From Crotophaga sulcirostris (lineage: Eukaryota > Chordata > Aves > Cuculiformes > Crotophagidae), in contig VYZB01000240.1 of assembly GCA_013397455.1 (NCBI GenBank), positions 364,623-428,622 of the forward strand: DNA of 64,000 bases, written 5' to 3'. The position numbers and the translations under genes are program-made. Below are positions 45,401 to 57,388 of the stretch, one piece after another; the first letter of the stretch is position 1; each line of letters begins with the position of its first letter. The notes under the pieces were generated by a model that worked only from the letters and a program-made list of their open reading frames with translations, did not search any database and was not told where the DNA came from.

Positions 45401-47095
45401 CACTTCTGACAGCAGGCAACATTCTGGTTTAGCAGGCAGGGACATGAAGAGATCTAGCTGCTGGTGCATAACCAATTCAGGCTGCAGGTGAAATACATGG
45501 GCACAAGGAAACTGTCAGCCATCCTGGCTACAGATTTGATGGGTTCTTCAACACAAGACATCTGCAAGTGAAGATCTGACATTTTCTCCCCTAAAATTAG
45601 TAAATCATAAGATAAGATTTTAGTGCCAGAGCTACCGAGTGAAAACACGCTACCTGTAACTAGCCAGAATACTTGCTTTTAATGAAGAGCAGATGCCCAT
45701 GTACTTCCTCCACATGAGAAAACACAAAGCAGATTGCCCTCAGCCTTGTGGGACTCTGGTTCTCAGTTTCCAGCCCTGCTGTTGACGCTTGTGGGGCTGA
45801 GTGTGTCGGAGAGGGGCTGCAGGTCTTAGTTGTGGTGAGTTTCACATTGCACGTAAACCTCCATTGGCTTGTTCTTTTCTACGGGAATGAAAGCATCTTG
45901 GGATGGTCCCACCATCAAAGGGTGGCCTGAGGGCCCTGTGTGGATAAGAGGTGTTGCATTGATCTCTGCCAGGTAAGTTTTGGAGGGAGAAAAAGGGTAG
46001 CTATAGGCTGAAAGGTGAAAATGCTCATTAGCAAGTACCACCATGTGTTTACTGCTCCGGAGCCACTTCAAAATGTGAGTGTCCGTGCAACAGATTGTTT
46101 TCTGCAAACAGACTTTCAGTGAAAAAAACCTTTGTTTCTTTCACACAAGATATCCCCAGAGAAAAAAGCAGAAGTCAAACAAATTTGTGTTTTTTAAAAA
46201 TAAAACAAGCAAAGCGTCTTGGATGACTCCAGAAACATTTTAACAGCAGAACCCCCACCGGCCCAGCTTGGAAAAACAATTCACGCAAAATAAGCACTAA
46301 AGGGCCTCTGTTACTTGCAGGTATATTCCCAATGATTTCTTTTTGGATCATACAAACACCAACAAAGTCATTTAAAGTCACTTCTTTCCTTTTATTAGAA
46401 ATAGCCATGGCTTGATGATTCAAACCACATTCAGTCTTCAGAAGGGAGATTTTGATCAAAGCATTTTTAAAATCAGATGAAAGAAGTATTATAAAAAAAT
46501 GTTTATGCAATATGAGCCAGGAAGTGGGAATGGCTGTCCAGGAGAAGAGCTGGGAATATACCAGAAAAAAGCCCCAGCCCCAAACAAAAAACCCCAAGCT
46601 GATACAACAAATAACCATACAAACAGTGTTATGAGCCGAAGAAACATTTACAGAGGCCGTGTTTCTTAATTTGTAGAATGAAGAATCCAATTAGCACTTT
46701 AAAAAGCGGTTGACTCAGTGAAGTTGTATGACCCTTCAGTTGGAGGGTGCTGTACTTTTTACTCTGAATATTTTCAGACAGGTGACAGCATCCCAGGTAC
46801 AACAAGAATGGCCAAGTATGACACAACCAGGTTCTTCAGGGTGGAACCTTCCTTTCTTGGATGTCCTCTTACCACTTCTCTGACATGGGTGGTAATTTGT
46901 TGAGGAAGCCTTTTTGGTATGAGGAGCTGGCAGAAATGAGGATATGGTGAGGATGTGCAGAGTTGGAGGAGAGAGAGTGAAAAGGAGATGATGGGTGGAG
47001 AGGAGAGATATGAAGAAATGACCCTGAGGAGGCGCATGATTTCCTGGTGGGAGATACTGGAGGAGAACTCAGCTGGCTGATGCAGAGTTCACCTT

Positions 47096-47840
47096 TCCTA
47101 GCAGGACCTCCAGGGATGGGGCAGCCACTGCTTCTGTGGGCAACCTGTGCCAGTGTCTCACCACCCTCACAGGAAAACATTTCTTCCTAAGATCTCATCT
47201 AAACCTCCTCTCTTTCAGCTTAAAACCAGTCCTCCTCATCCTACCCCTGCACTCCCTGATAAAGAGCCCCTTCCCAGCTTTTCTGTAGCCATTTTAAGTA
47301 CCGGCAGACTGCTACAAGGTCTCCCTGGAGCCTTCTCTTCTCCAGGCTAATCAAGCCTAACTCTCTCAACCTGTCATTTTTTTGCAGGTGCTCCAGCCCT
47401 TAGATCATCTTTGTGGTCTCTTCTGGACATATGCCAACAGCTCCATGTCCTTCCTGAGCTGAGGACTCCAGAACTGGACGCAGGACTCCAGGTGAGGTCT
47501 TATGAGAGCAAAGTAAAGGGACAGAATCCCCTCACTCACCCTGCTGTTCACATTTGTTTGGATGCAGCCTAGGATAGGGTTGGCTTGCTGGGCTGCAAGC
47601 ACACTTTGCCAGATTGTGCTGACCTTCTTATCCACCAGCACCTCAAAGCTTTCTCTATAGGGCTGCTCTCAATCCACCCAGTCTGGATTTGTGTTTGGGA
47701 TTGCCCCAACCCGGGTGCAGGACCTTGCACTTGACTTTGTTGGACTTCATGAGGTTTGCACAGATCCGGCTCTCAAGCCTGTCAAGGTCCCTCTGGAAGG
47801 CACCCCTTCCCTCCAGTGTGTTGACCGATTGGGAGGTTTT
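47096..47840 (-). mobile_element. CR1 LINE fragment lacking its 3' end
   Basis: Begins directly with GACCTCCAGGGATGGGGCAG, so the last 100 or so bases of the CR1 3' UTR, including the tail, are missing. It continues into ORF2 (CTTCTCCAGGCTAATCAAGC) and further upstream (CAGGACCTTGCACTTGACTT, CAAGCCTGTCAAGGTCCCTC). At about 745 bases it is the longest CR1 copy in the window. The frame is broken throughout. Confidence 0.92.
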
Positions 47841-49610
47841 GACTTGTCCAGGAGCAGTTTAAATTTAAAATCAAAAGGTTGTTTGTCTGTTTCCTATTTT
47901 GCTTTGCTTTGGGACTTTTTGGGGGTTTTTTTTGTTTTTTTTTCTTTCCGATTTTAGGTGGTTTTAATCAATGGCACAATAATAGTCAAATAAAACTACA
48001 GCCTGAACAGCTACAACCTGAAAGCTGAAAAGCAACCTGAAAACATTCAGTTTTCATTACTGAAATGCAGAAATTGTTGTTGTTTTTTTTTTTAATGCAA
48101 ATTAAATTCTAAGGGAGTGTGTGTGTGGTATGTGCATATTTCTGGTTCATCGAAGCTTTTTCATAGTCCTCAAACCCCTGTTTTAATGCATTTCCAAAGA
48201 GAAAATGTTTTTCAGTGAGGTGCAGATTTCTGTGTGTTTTAGATGAACCAGCCCCTCCTCTCAGTTCTCTAAGCATCATCTGGGCAAGAAACTCTTCCAA
48301 GGAAGTTGCTCCCTTTTTTTTTTAAGCAATAAAAGTGCTCAGCAGATGTTTTCATCTACTCTCCCATGCCAGCCATGTTCCCTGCACTGCAGGTTGTTAA
48401 GAGTGGCTTGGCAGAAGCTGTCCAAATGAATGGTTTCTAATCCATTAGCAATCAAAAAAAAAAAAAAAGCAATGAATTCAAGTCATAACAGATTTTTTTT
48501 TTCCTCAGTTCATGAAACCAAACCAAAATGATAGCAGTTTCAGGTAGAGTGAACTGCTTTGGTTTAGCCTAAGAGAGAAACACCGACTGGCAGTTTTGAG
48601 CAAGTGAGAAGTGCATTTAGGAACCACAACAAAACAAAGCAAGGACATTAAAAGCAAAGGTGGTTTTGTGTGCAAAAGCCACAATGTGTTATTCCAGGAT
48701 ACATATCAGAAGAAACCCAAGTCATCAGACTTTTAAGAAACATTTCTCAACCAAGCTGCTCCATGATACTTTTGCAAAAGTTTTGTAAAATGCTCTGAAG
48801 TTTCCAGAACTGGGTATTTTTTATTGCAAAAAAAGAAAACCAAAACAAAACTCCCCAAACCCTCCACCGAGCACAAAATGCTTGGCAAAACTTCTGTTGC
48901 CTAGATCTAAGGCAGAGCGAGATGAACTGTGCCAGAGACCTGGCCCAAGTGACAGGCTTTCATCATCTGGAGAGGCTGACGCCACACTAGGACAAGAGCC
49001 AGCAGCTCTATTTTACAGATGATTGAAATTGGACCACATTGTGCTTGTTTTTGAAAAGGATGCACAACTGAACAGCGCTCTCGGTGTCACTGTGCACCCC
49101 CTGCCATGGTGGCTGTTGAGCGCATTCGAGTCTTGTTGCTGTTTAGTAGCTGTTGTAGCTGCCATTTCTGTTGCAGGATAAATGCAGCTGAGCTGGGAGT
49201 CCAGGGGGATATTGCACAAGTGCACAGCAGGGCTATGCCATGAGCTGCCGGTCAGCTAAATACCCAACACATAGAAGGAAGGGTTGTTACTGCAAAAGGA
49301 TCAGGTACATTCCTGAGGACAGAATGTGAAAAGTGGATGTGAACTGCTGATGTCCATGCATCTGCTCATAAAACCATAGTTTGTTTTTTTTTCTGATCTT
49401 CAAAAAAAAAAAACCTACCAAATTAAATGTTATAAAAAATTGGTAGTTCAACTTCTTTTGCCATTTCTATCTCCCTTTTGTGCTCTCTGGACACATGTTG
49501 CAGACCAAGCCTCAAAGGAGCAGGGTGTTCAGGTGCACAAGGGGCAGGAAGGACTGATGTGATTTTCTTTCTTTCTTTTTCCTTTTTGCAATCCTTTCTG
49601 TTCATGGGGA
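47841..49610. other. Intergenic, no gene seen
   Basis: Unique AT-rich DNA with homopolymer runs (T-runs near 47928-47943, 48083 and 48490; a 15-A run near 48455-48469). The text CTATTTTACAGATGATTGAA at about 49009-49028 resembles the middle of a MIR element but is too short to call. Confidence 0.5.
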
Positions 49611-49820
49611 TGGGTGGTGAGGCACTGGAATAGGTTGCCCAGGGAAGTGGTGGCTACCCCATCCCTGGAGGTGTTCAAGGCCAGGTTGGACTGGGCTTTG
49701 AGCCCCCTGATCCAGTGGGAGGCGTCCCTGCCTATGGCAGGGGGGTTGGAACTGGATGGGCTTTGATGTCCCTCCCAACTCAGACCATTCTGTGATTCTA
49801 TGATTATGATTCTATGATTG
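49611..49820 (+). mobile_element. CR1 3' end fragment
   Basis: Reads GGTTGCCCAGGGAAGTGGTG, GGTGTTCAAGGCCAGGTTGG and CCTATGGCAGGGGGGTTGGA. It ends in an expanded tail TTCTGTGATTCTATGATTAT, then GATTCTATGATT. The extra tail repeats suggest a younger copy than the others here. Confidence 0.95.
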
Positions 49821-52490
49821 CCTGGTATCTAAAAGAAAAAGGATGTGATGTTCCTGATGGGCATGCATTTTTGATTCCATGTTTCCTTTTTGTTGGAGAA
49901 GTGTTTGTCTATTGAACATATCCTTTCCTTAGCATGAGTTTCAATAAGCCATACCACAGATGGCAAATGGCAAGGGCAGGCTTCTCCTGGAATTATCAGA
50001 TCTTTTTTTTTGTAGCAAAAGAAACCTGGTGAGGAAATAGGTGTGCATGAGAAATGGAAGGAAAGCATCCTTGGGATCCGTGGAATATTTTTGATCTGGT
50101 TGAGCTGCGCAGCAGGAGGATCGGGGTGGTTTCTTATTTTGTTTGAGCTCCTTGCCCATTCCTGATTTCCGCTGCAGACATCAGGTCTGTTTCCTTTTAG
50201 GCATTTAGCAGCAGAGTGCCCCTGAGTTTCTCCATCTATCACGGGCTGGCATGGCACGCACATGGTGGGGTGGTTGGATGGGGAGGGGGGAAAGCAAAAT
50301 CGGCCAGAGCCTCCTGTGAACTCATTGCTGCTATTTGTGTTTTATTTGAAGAAATGATCAGAGTTTATTTTATTGCCAGGAAAGGCTGCCAGCCTTTATG
50401 ATGACAAAATTGCTGAGTTTACTAGAAAGTTTATTTATATAGGCTTTGAAAGACAGACCCTGCAATGACAGACACCAGTGAAGACCTGGACTTGCTGGCT
50501 TTCCCGTTTCCCTTGGCTGTTCTGCAGACATGTTAACCCTTTACTCTGACAGGTTCATACAAAAAGGGGGGCTAAAACCAAACATATGTAGGAAATACTT
50601 TTTTTTTTTTTCCTTGAGAAACTGGGTATTCAGGAGGGTCTGAGCTGGAGATCCAGACCTGAGTGAACAAATGGGTTGGCAGGTGTTCATTGATGGTGCT
50701 ATGGACCAACTCCACATATCTACAAGGATAGTAGACATGTCCTCAGAGGAGCAGGTGCCCTTAGAGTGGTTGTGTCCTAGCATGGATCACACCTCTGGGA
50801 CAAGTGGTACCCTGAGAAGTCTTCTCATCTCCCACCACTGCCCCTGCCATAGGAATGAGATTGCCAGAACAGTTATTACCAGCAAAAAAATGCATTTCAG
50901 GGAGGGCAGAATCATGTGCTAAATTCAAACTTGGCAAGACGGTGAATTTTAAGGAGAAAAATATACGTTTAAATTTTCTTAGGTGTCAAAATGCTATACT
51001 TTGACATATTAAAAGTGAAAAGGTTTCATTTGGAAAATTTTCAAACGTTTCAGTCCATCGTTAATATTCATTCGTTGGTATTATTTTTCTTTTTAAAAGT
51101 GGCCTGACTTGGGCAAGTATCCAAAATAGACCAGAACTAATTAAACCAGAAGTTCTGTTTCACCTTAATTTATTGTGTTTGTTTTGTTTTAGGGGAAAAA
51201 ATGCTCTAATTTCTGCTTAAAGTTCAGACCAAAGTCTCTCTCATGTCTATGTGGCCAACACGTGAGAGCAATCAATCCTCTTCCCTCAACACTGTCTTCA
51301 CTATCCAGTGCCTCAGACCTACTGCTTGGCCTGGAGAAAGCCCTTTATCATGCAGTGGGGATGGCAGGCAGCTATCCTCTACGGACAAAAGACTGAAGAG
51401 GACCCTAAACATAATTTACAAGTATGTTACATCTACGCAAGGGCGCTCTCTCTGACTTCCCATCAACTCTTGCATCAATATCACATATGTAGATGTGGTA
51501 TCCATTCCTTCATTTCTGTTAACATCAGGTTTGAGATACTAATACCATCTTCTAACATTTTGAACTTGTAGGCAGCTTTCAAACAGCTGCCATTTTTTAA
51601 AGAAAACCAGAACCAACCCTCTGCTCTTTTCTTTTTTTCCTTAAAATGTGGAATTTCCCTCCCATAAAAATTTACTGACATGTGTGCTCAGATGGGCAAC
51701 ATTCAGATCTTAACCAGAGACTTGTTTGATGCTTCACAAACCCCTGGAGCTTGAAAACCACCAAGAAGACAAGTTTTCACATTGGAAAGTTTAGTACCTA
51801 CCTTTATGCTCGGATGGTTGGGAAGCCTTAAGAGCAGGGTCATTTTGTGAAGTGCTCTCTGTAGTGGGCTTTTCCTTTCCATACCCTTGCAAAGTGACTT
51901 CCCTTATTAAGCAAGTGTCTGGGATTTATGAGAAGAGGTATATATGTGCATATATATACATGTGTATGTGTACATATTCATATAGACATTCATTCCTTCT
52001 TTAAAAACATTTACAATCAGTTTCCTGCAGCATGCATACACGTTGACTTCATAACAAAGTTGTAAAAGAGTTCACTGTCCTTTGAGTGGACAGAAAAATT
52101 GAGACTTTGGAGGTCTTGACCAGCTTTGTCTTTATGATTAAAATTTGTCTACTTTAAACTCACACGGAGAACTGCCAATGTTTCAAAAAAAAGTGAAATA
52201 CCAACAAAAAAAAAAGAGAGAGAGAGAGAAGTACTGGTGGAAAACAATGAGGGAACTTTTCTTCATTCTTTTACCAGCCCTGGTTGGCATTTGTCCACAT
52301 TACTCACTTACGACTTCACAGGTTAAGACTTTATACCACGTTACACCTGAAACTTAAGCAAGTATTTAAAGTTAACAGCTTTCTTGAATCATGGCATCTT
52401 TCTTTGAGGAGCTGAGCCCTCTAAGGTGCTGAGCGCTCTGGCTCTCATCCAGCAGAGCACTCAAACACCATCTTACATTTCACTGTGCTC
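49821..52490. other. Intergenic, no gene seen; TA-rich microsatellite
   Basis: Unique DNA. An alternating TA/TG patch at 51938-51990 (GTATATATGTGCATATATAT, then ACATGTGTATGTG) and a GA run at 52215-52229 are simple repeats. The AT-rich block at 50925-51120 is a possible conserved element. No open frame has support. Confidence 0.5.
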
Positions 52491-52605
52491 AAGAACAAAT
52501 TTAAAATTAAGCATGTGCTTAAGTGCTTTGCCAAAGAGGAGCGGGATTACTCACATACCAAAAGTTAAGCATGTGCTTAAGGTGCTTTCCTGGATTCAGG
52601 ATGGA
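52491..52605. repeat. Relic of an ancient palindromic interspersed repeat
   Basis: Two exact copies of TTAAGCATGTGCTTAA (52507-52522 and 52565-52580) are 58 bases apart. Each is followed by (G)GTGCTTT and separated by GGGATTACTCACATACCAAA. The layout recalls an old palindromic repeat common in turtle, crocodilian and bird DNA (GGGACTACTCACATGCTTAA, then AGTTAAGCATGTGCTTAAG). I cannot name the family with certainty from memory. Confidence 0.6.
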
Positions 52606-55600
52606 ATAATTGGGAAACAATGATGCTGTTTTGGGCAAGTTTTGAAAAAAATTAAAAAAAATTAAAAAAGAATTGGAAAAAAAGAAGGTCATCTGCTTAT
52701 TTTGACAGTGGCAGAATGTTTCATGTGAAAGTAGTTTTATTTAACTGACCAGATCATGACCAATAAACAGAAAGGGAAGACAAGTCTGTCTTTTAGTTCC
52801 ATAACTCCTGTTGCTGTAATGTACAACTGACGGCATTCGGGGCTGCAGAGCAACATTAGCATCCCCATGTCATTATAGGATGTGGACACCTCAAAGGGCT
52901 ACAGAATTGCTCCGAGTAAAGTGGAAGGTGATGGTACATCAGGACAGCATGCTTTGCTTGGCAGGAGCACCACCATCAGCCCAACAGCTTGATGTGGAGG
53001 GAAGAATGATGCAGGATGGAGGAAAGACTTCTCAGTCTTCTATCTGATCCTACTCATAGCTGGATTTCAATCCGGGGGCACAGCTGCTTGGTCACGGAAC
53101 TAAGATCACCTTCCCTTTCCTATTCAAGGCCTGAATAAGAGCAGCCAGCAAGAACATCATGGTCAGTTATACCTCCTCCGTCACAGTACTTCTCTAACCC
53201 TCTGTCCATGCTTTGAGATTGCTTCTCAATGATCCTTAAAAACAGGACTGAAGTAGGACAAAGGACCCAAACCCAACTTTGGACTGAGCTTGCACCACAC
53301 CTTAGGACTCAGCACAGTCTGTGGGTTTCTCTAGGGAAAAACCAACACAGTGTCATAACCTTGCCTCCTGCACACCATTAGGCTTACTGGAGAAATAAAA
53401 CCATATGCCTTTGCCTGTTACCAGAGAAGTCTGGGTTATGCGGTTGTGACACACAGATGTAATGGTCTCAGGAAATAAAATGTTCTTTCTTTGGAGTAAA
53501 ATGGTCAATCAATGTCAAATTTAGCCCAGGCTCCCCGATGGTCAGAGATGAGTGGAGGTATGGTTCAGATGCAGAAACGTAGGCCTACTAACCCTCCTGA
53601 TTTTTTGGGGTAGCTGTGAGTAATACCACTCCCTCTTACCATCGCTACAGCTAGCAATCACATGCCCTGGCATGTTTGTCACTGCCACTTACCAATGCAG
53701 TCTTAAATGGTACATTTCACCCCCCCACATACTGTAACTCTTCCATCCACTGAAAAATTCAGATGGAGGGAGGTGGTGATGTTTTCCACTAGGTGGGAAA
53801 ATCTCTTGGCCCCAAAGTGTTAAGAATACTCAGCGAGGGGATGCTGCAAGCTCCTGTCTCCATTGGTCATCTTTAGGGAATCTGGTTCAATATCTGTTCC
53901 TTCACTCTAGTACTTATGGAGCTTTGTAGCGAGTAAAACTAAGCCAAATTTCCTCAATCCTCTGTTAGTGTTACTAAAAAAATACCCCTAAATTAGGTCC
54001 CAAATTCCTGTGATCCTCATAGCACTGAGCAGGGATGAATAGTTTTTGATAACAGCCTTGGATTTGGTGGTGTGTGGAGATTTATTTCCTGATCTTTTGC
54101 CCATCAAATCTTTTTCTGATCTTAATTGTCAATCACATCATATGATTTCTCCAGAGAAATGAATATAGCAGCTATTTGTCTTGAAAATCCACCTTTTGAT
54201 GCCAGAATTCCAGGAAATAAAACACCTTTATAGTTATGGGATCCAGACCTGTCTGACCGGGATGCATTTCCATCAAGACTTGTGTGTGTTTGTTGACTCA
54301 GGTTTTAAGACATTCTGTGCCTTTTATGGGGATTCACAATGAGGCATTCATGACACATTCATTTTTGCAAGAATTGAAATAGCCAGGGTCATTTACTTCA
54401 GGGATCCCTTGTCAGCCCTCCCCAGCCTGGGGCAGGTTTCCAGGGTAGTCTGGAAACTTTCACCAGTCTGAATTTGTCCAGCCCTCACTGTGATTCTGAA
54501 ATAAGGTTCTGGACATACAGGCCTGCTCATGTGCTGGTTGTTTCCCTTGAGGTACTTCGGGCACATTTTGTACCAGATCAAAGGTGCCTCTGACACCTGG
54601 AGCTCCTCTGCCCACAAAGCCGTTGGGTACAACCTCTGCCTTGAAGACCAGGCCTTGCCCAGCCTCTGCTGATGGGCTGGTACAATGGAAAGACACTTCC
54701 TTGACTGGACCATTCCAGACTATCCTTGAATTGAGTGTTATCCATACAAGAACATCTTCTCCAACCCACTGGCAACAGCACCATGAATTGATAGCTGTTG
54801 ACTAATTAAGAAAAATTTGATCACTTCGTCCTCATGATTTTTCCATTGGTCTTAAGGAGTTTTGTAGACTTGGCTGCAGACTTTGGGATTAAATACATAC
54901 CATGACCTGAGGGAAGGTTCCTTGTTGGATCTCTTTCTCCTAAGAACTGCTTCCAGCCACATTGACGGGGTGGGAGTATGGGTCTGCCACACTGAGGGCA
55001 GATATTGATCCAAAACACCAACTGCTTCCTACTGATATTTTTCTTTCTACAGCCAAGTCTGCGAGCTCCCATGATCCTTTCCAAGATGTCACTCACAATT
55101 TCTCATTTGCTGGTTTTTGATAATTCCAACTCTTTCAGCCTATTTTTATTTTAGACATTGCCTGTTTCCCTCCTTCCAGATGAAACTTTCAGTTTTCATT
55201 TGTTTCTCCCCCATAGATCACTCTGGTCCCTTCTTGTGGCTGACTTGGCTGTGAATGTGGTTTTCCCCATTCTTCCCTCAGACTCTTACAACACCATCAT
55301 CTACTATCAAAAAAAAATTAAAAATTAGTCATAAAGCAAATTCCTCTTGTTGTCCTCTTGTTCCTCTTTGCAACACGAATCTCCTTTCTCTCCTCAAATC
55401 TTCTAGTGCCTTCTCAAATTTGCAGGCTATTCCTTCTTTTTTTTTTTTTTCCCCTCATTCTACAAGCAATTAATCAGTCAATCTGGCAACCTGGGACCAA
55501 TTGAAAAACAATTAAATAACAAGAAGTAGCTGGAGGAGAAATCTGCTCTTGCTCCCATCAGGTGTCTGCTTGATACCTCTCCAGAAGCAAAGGACTGAGC

Positions 55601-57314
55601 ATTCCTTTTTAATGCCTTTATAAATAAAGTCCTCTGGTGTTTAGAGCCAGGCAGGTAGATGGAGGAGGTAATGGCATTGTCTTCAAAGTTGGTGTTCATT
55701 CCCAAGATGGCAGTTTTAATGAAGAGAAAGATTATTTACTGGTAAGACAACATTATTCTCTCAAGTAAAGCCAACAAGGGTCATTAGCACTTCATGTATT
55801 TGGGTGGGTGCTGTTTATTCTGATGTGACAACCTCGTACAGGCTTCTGGGGTTTGTAGTCCAGCCTTGTGCACAGCTCACTGTCAGGCATCAGCATGGGG
55901 GATGATGTCAAAGAGTCAACAATGGATGAAGGTGCATGCTGTATCCTCTGACAGGTACTTCATTTCCATGTCTCTTGTGGCTGGAAGCTACTAAGCCTGA
56001 CCCTCCCTGGCAAAATCTGGGGCGCAGCCACTGCATTTGCACAACCAAGCTTTGCAGAGTTTGCACACTCTTTGCCTCCACCAGATATTAAAGCAATCCA
56101 TTTGCATGCCACTGAAGCACACAATATGATCAGCTCAAACTTACCTAAATTACTCTTCTTGGTCTACCTTATCTCCCTGCCCACCTCCTCTGACGCATCT
56201 TCCTCCAAGCCCTACAGATGGGCTTAGACCCTCCACAGTTCTGCCCTGCTTCATGGTGCCACTTGCTGCTGGAAAACTGTGTCCAAACCAGTTCATCAAA
56301 GGCAGCCAAGCAAATGAATCTAGTCTACAAGAGGCAGGTAAGAGAAGACCATCCATATCCTGGCTACAGAGACATCTTGATTTACCCAAAACCTGGCTGA
56401 CAGAGCCCTCGCACAGTGCTGCATCACATGGCAACGAGGGAGCTCAGAAAAAGAGGGACTTGACCAGCCATGACCTGTCCCTGATGATGAACTACTTTTC
56501 CCAAAACATCAGCACTTTATTTTCATTGCTCTGCTGATTTCTACCTCCTGCCAAAAAGATCTCAGTTTTGCCTTTTCCTGCCAAGCTGGAGATTTGAATG
56601 CTGGAGAAGGTGATTATTTATTAGCTGAAAAGAAAGTGAAAACCCACAACTCGTGGTTCCCTGTGGTGCCTCAGTCTGGGAACCTTCATTTGAGTGGGGA
56701 AGGGCTATGTGGGACTCCTCTTGAGCCAACACTAGAAAATCCCCCAGCACCTTGCTTTGATACAAATCACACAAATTCAAGCCAACACTAAAGGCGCCTT
56801 TCCCAGGAGGGCCCTTGGCTGTTCAAGGACATACTAGATCAGGTGAATCCTGGATGAGATTCCTGCCTGGACAGTGACAGACATTCAGTTCTCAGGTCCC
56901 CGAGGTGTCCTGACAGCTCAGCTTTTTGGATTGCTCATTTTTCTTTGCGGTCATCAAGACAATGTGAAGCTTTGATCCTCAAGTGGAACAACCATATTTT
57001 TTCACTCTCAGGAAACTTTTTTTTCGCTCTGAGGGGCTATAAAACTATTTCCCACTCAATTCCACTAGCTTGAAATAAGAGGGAAAAAAATTAAACAGAA
57101 GTCAAGAGGTTTGGGTATAGTGCTGAACATTTCTGAAGCCTTCAGATTGTTGTGCCCTGGAGTTTTGGTTCAGCTCATTGCAGAAAGATGAGCCAAGCAC
57201 AGGTTCAGAGCGTGATGCTCATGGATAGGAGAGCAATGCTGCTCTTAAGCTTGAGTCTGGGCACAAAAATACAGATCACCAAACCCCATGTATTGTCTCA
57301 CTGCAATCCTTTAC
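52606..57314. other. Intergenic, no gene seen
   Basis: Unique DNA of 4.7 kb. A-rich simple sequence at 52648-52685 and T-runs near 55437-55450. Minus-strand frames of 91-106 codons at 54393-55096 have no domain. A motif resembling ZNF143 sites lies at 55841-55861. No mobile element is recognised. Confidence 0.5.
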
Positions 57315-57388
57315 ACTGAAATACTGAAGAGGTTAAATGCTGCGCTCACAGCTGCACAAGGAGTGGTGCCAGCATTTGAAACCTGGGA
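57315..57388 (+). mobile_element. MIR/CORE-SINE-like relic
   Basis: ACTGAAGAGGTTAAATGCTG, CTCACAGCTGCACAAGG and CAGCATTTGAAACCTGGG follow, in order, the 3' half of MIR-type SINEs (GAGGTTAAGTGACTTGC, CACACAGCTAG, GGGATTTGAACCCAGG). The copy is short and heavily diverged, consistent with an insertion predating birds. Homology is judged by eye. Confidence 0.5.

Larger units (their letters stand above)
40451..47095. other. Intergenic, no gene seen
   Basis: Unique DNA of 6.6 kb apart from the scrap at 40978. A 187-codon frame (43955-44518) and a 171-codon minus frame (46175-46690) have no recognisable domain, initiation context or splice support. The second runs through AT-rich sequence and reads as low-complexity hydrophobic text. 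A polypyrimidine tract lies at 42369-42425. No RNA gene is seen. Confidence 0.5.

Noticed and set aside
46175..46690. 171-codon minus-strand frame with a hydrophobic stretch
   Set aside because: AT-rich sequence yields Phe/Leu/Ile-rich text by composition. No homologous domain is recognised.
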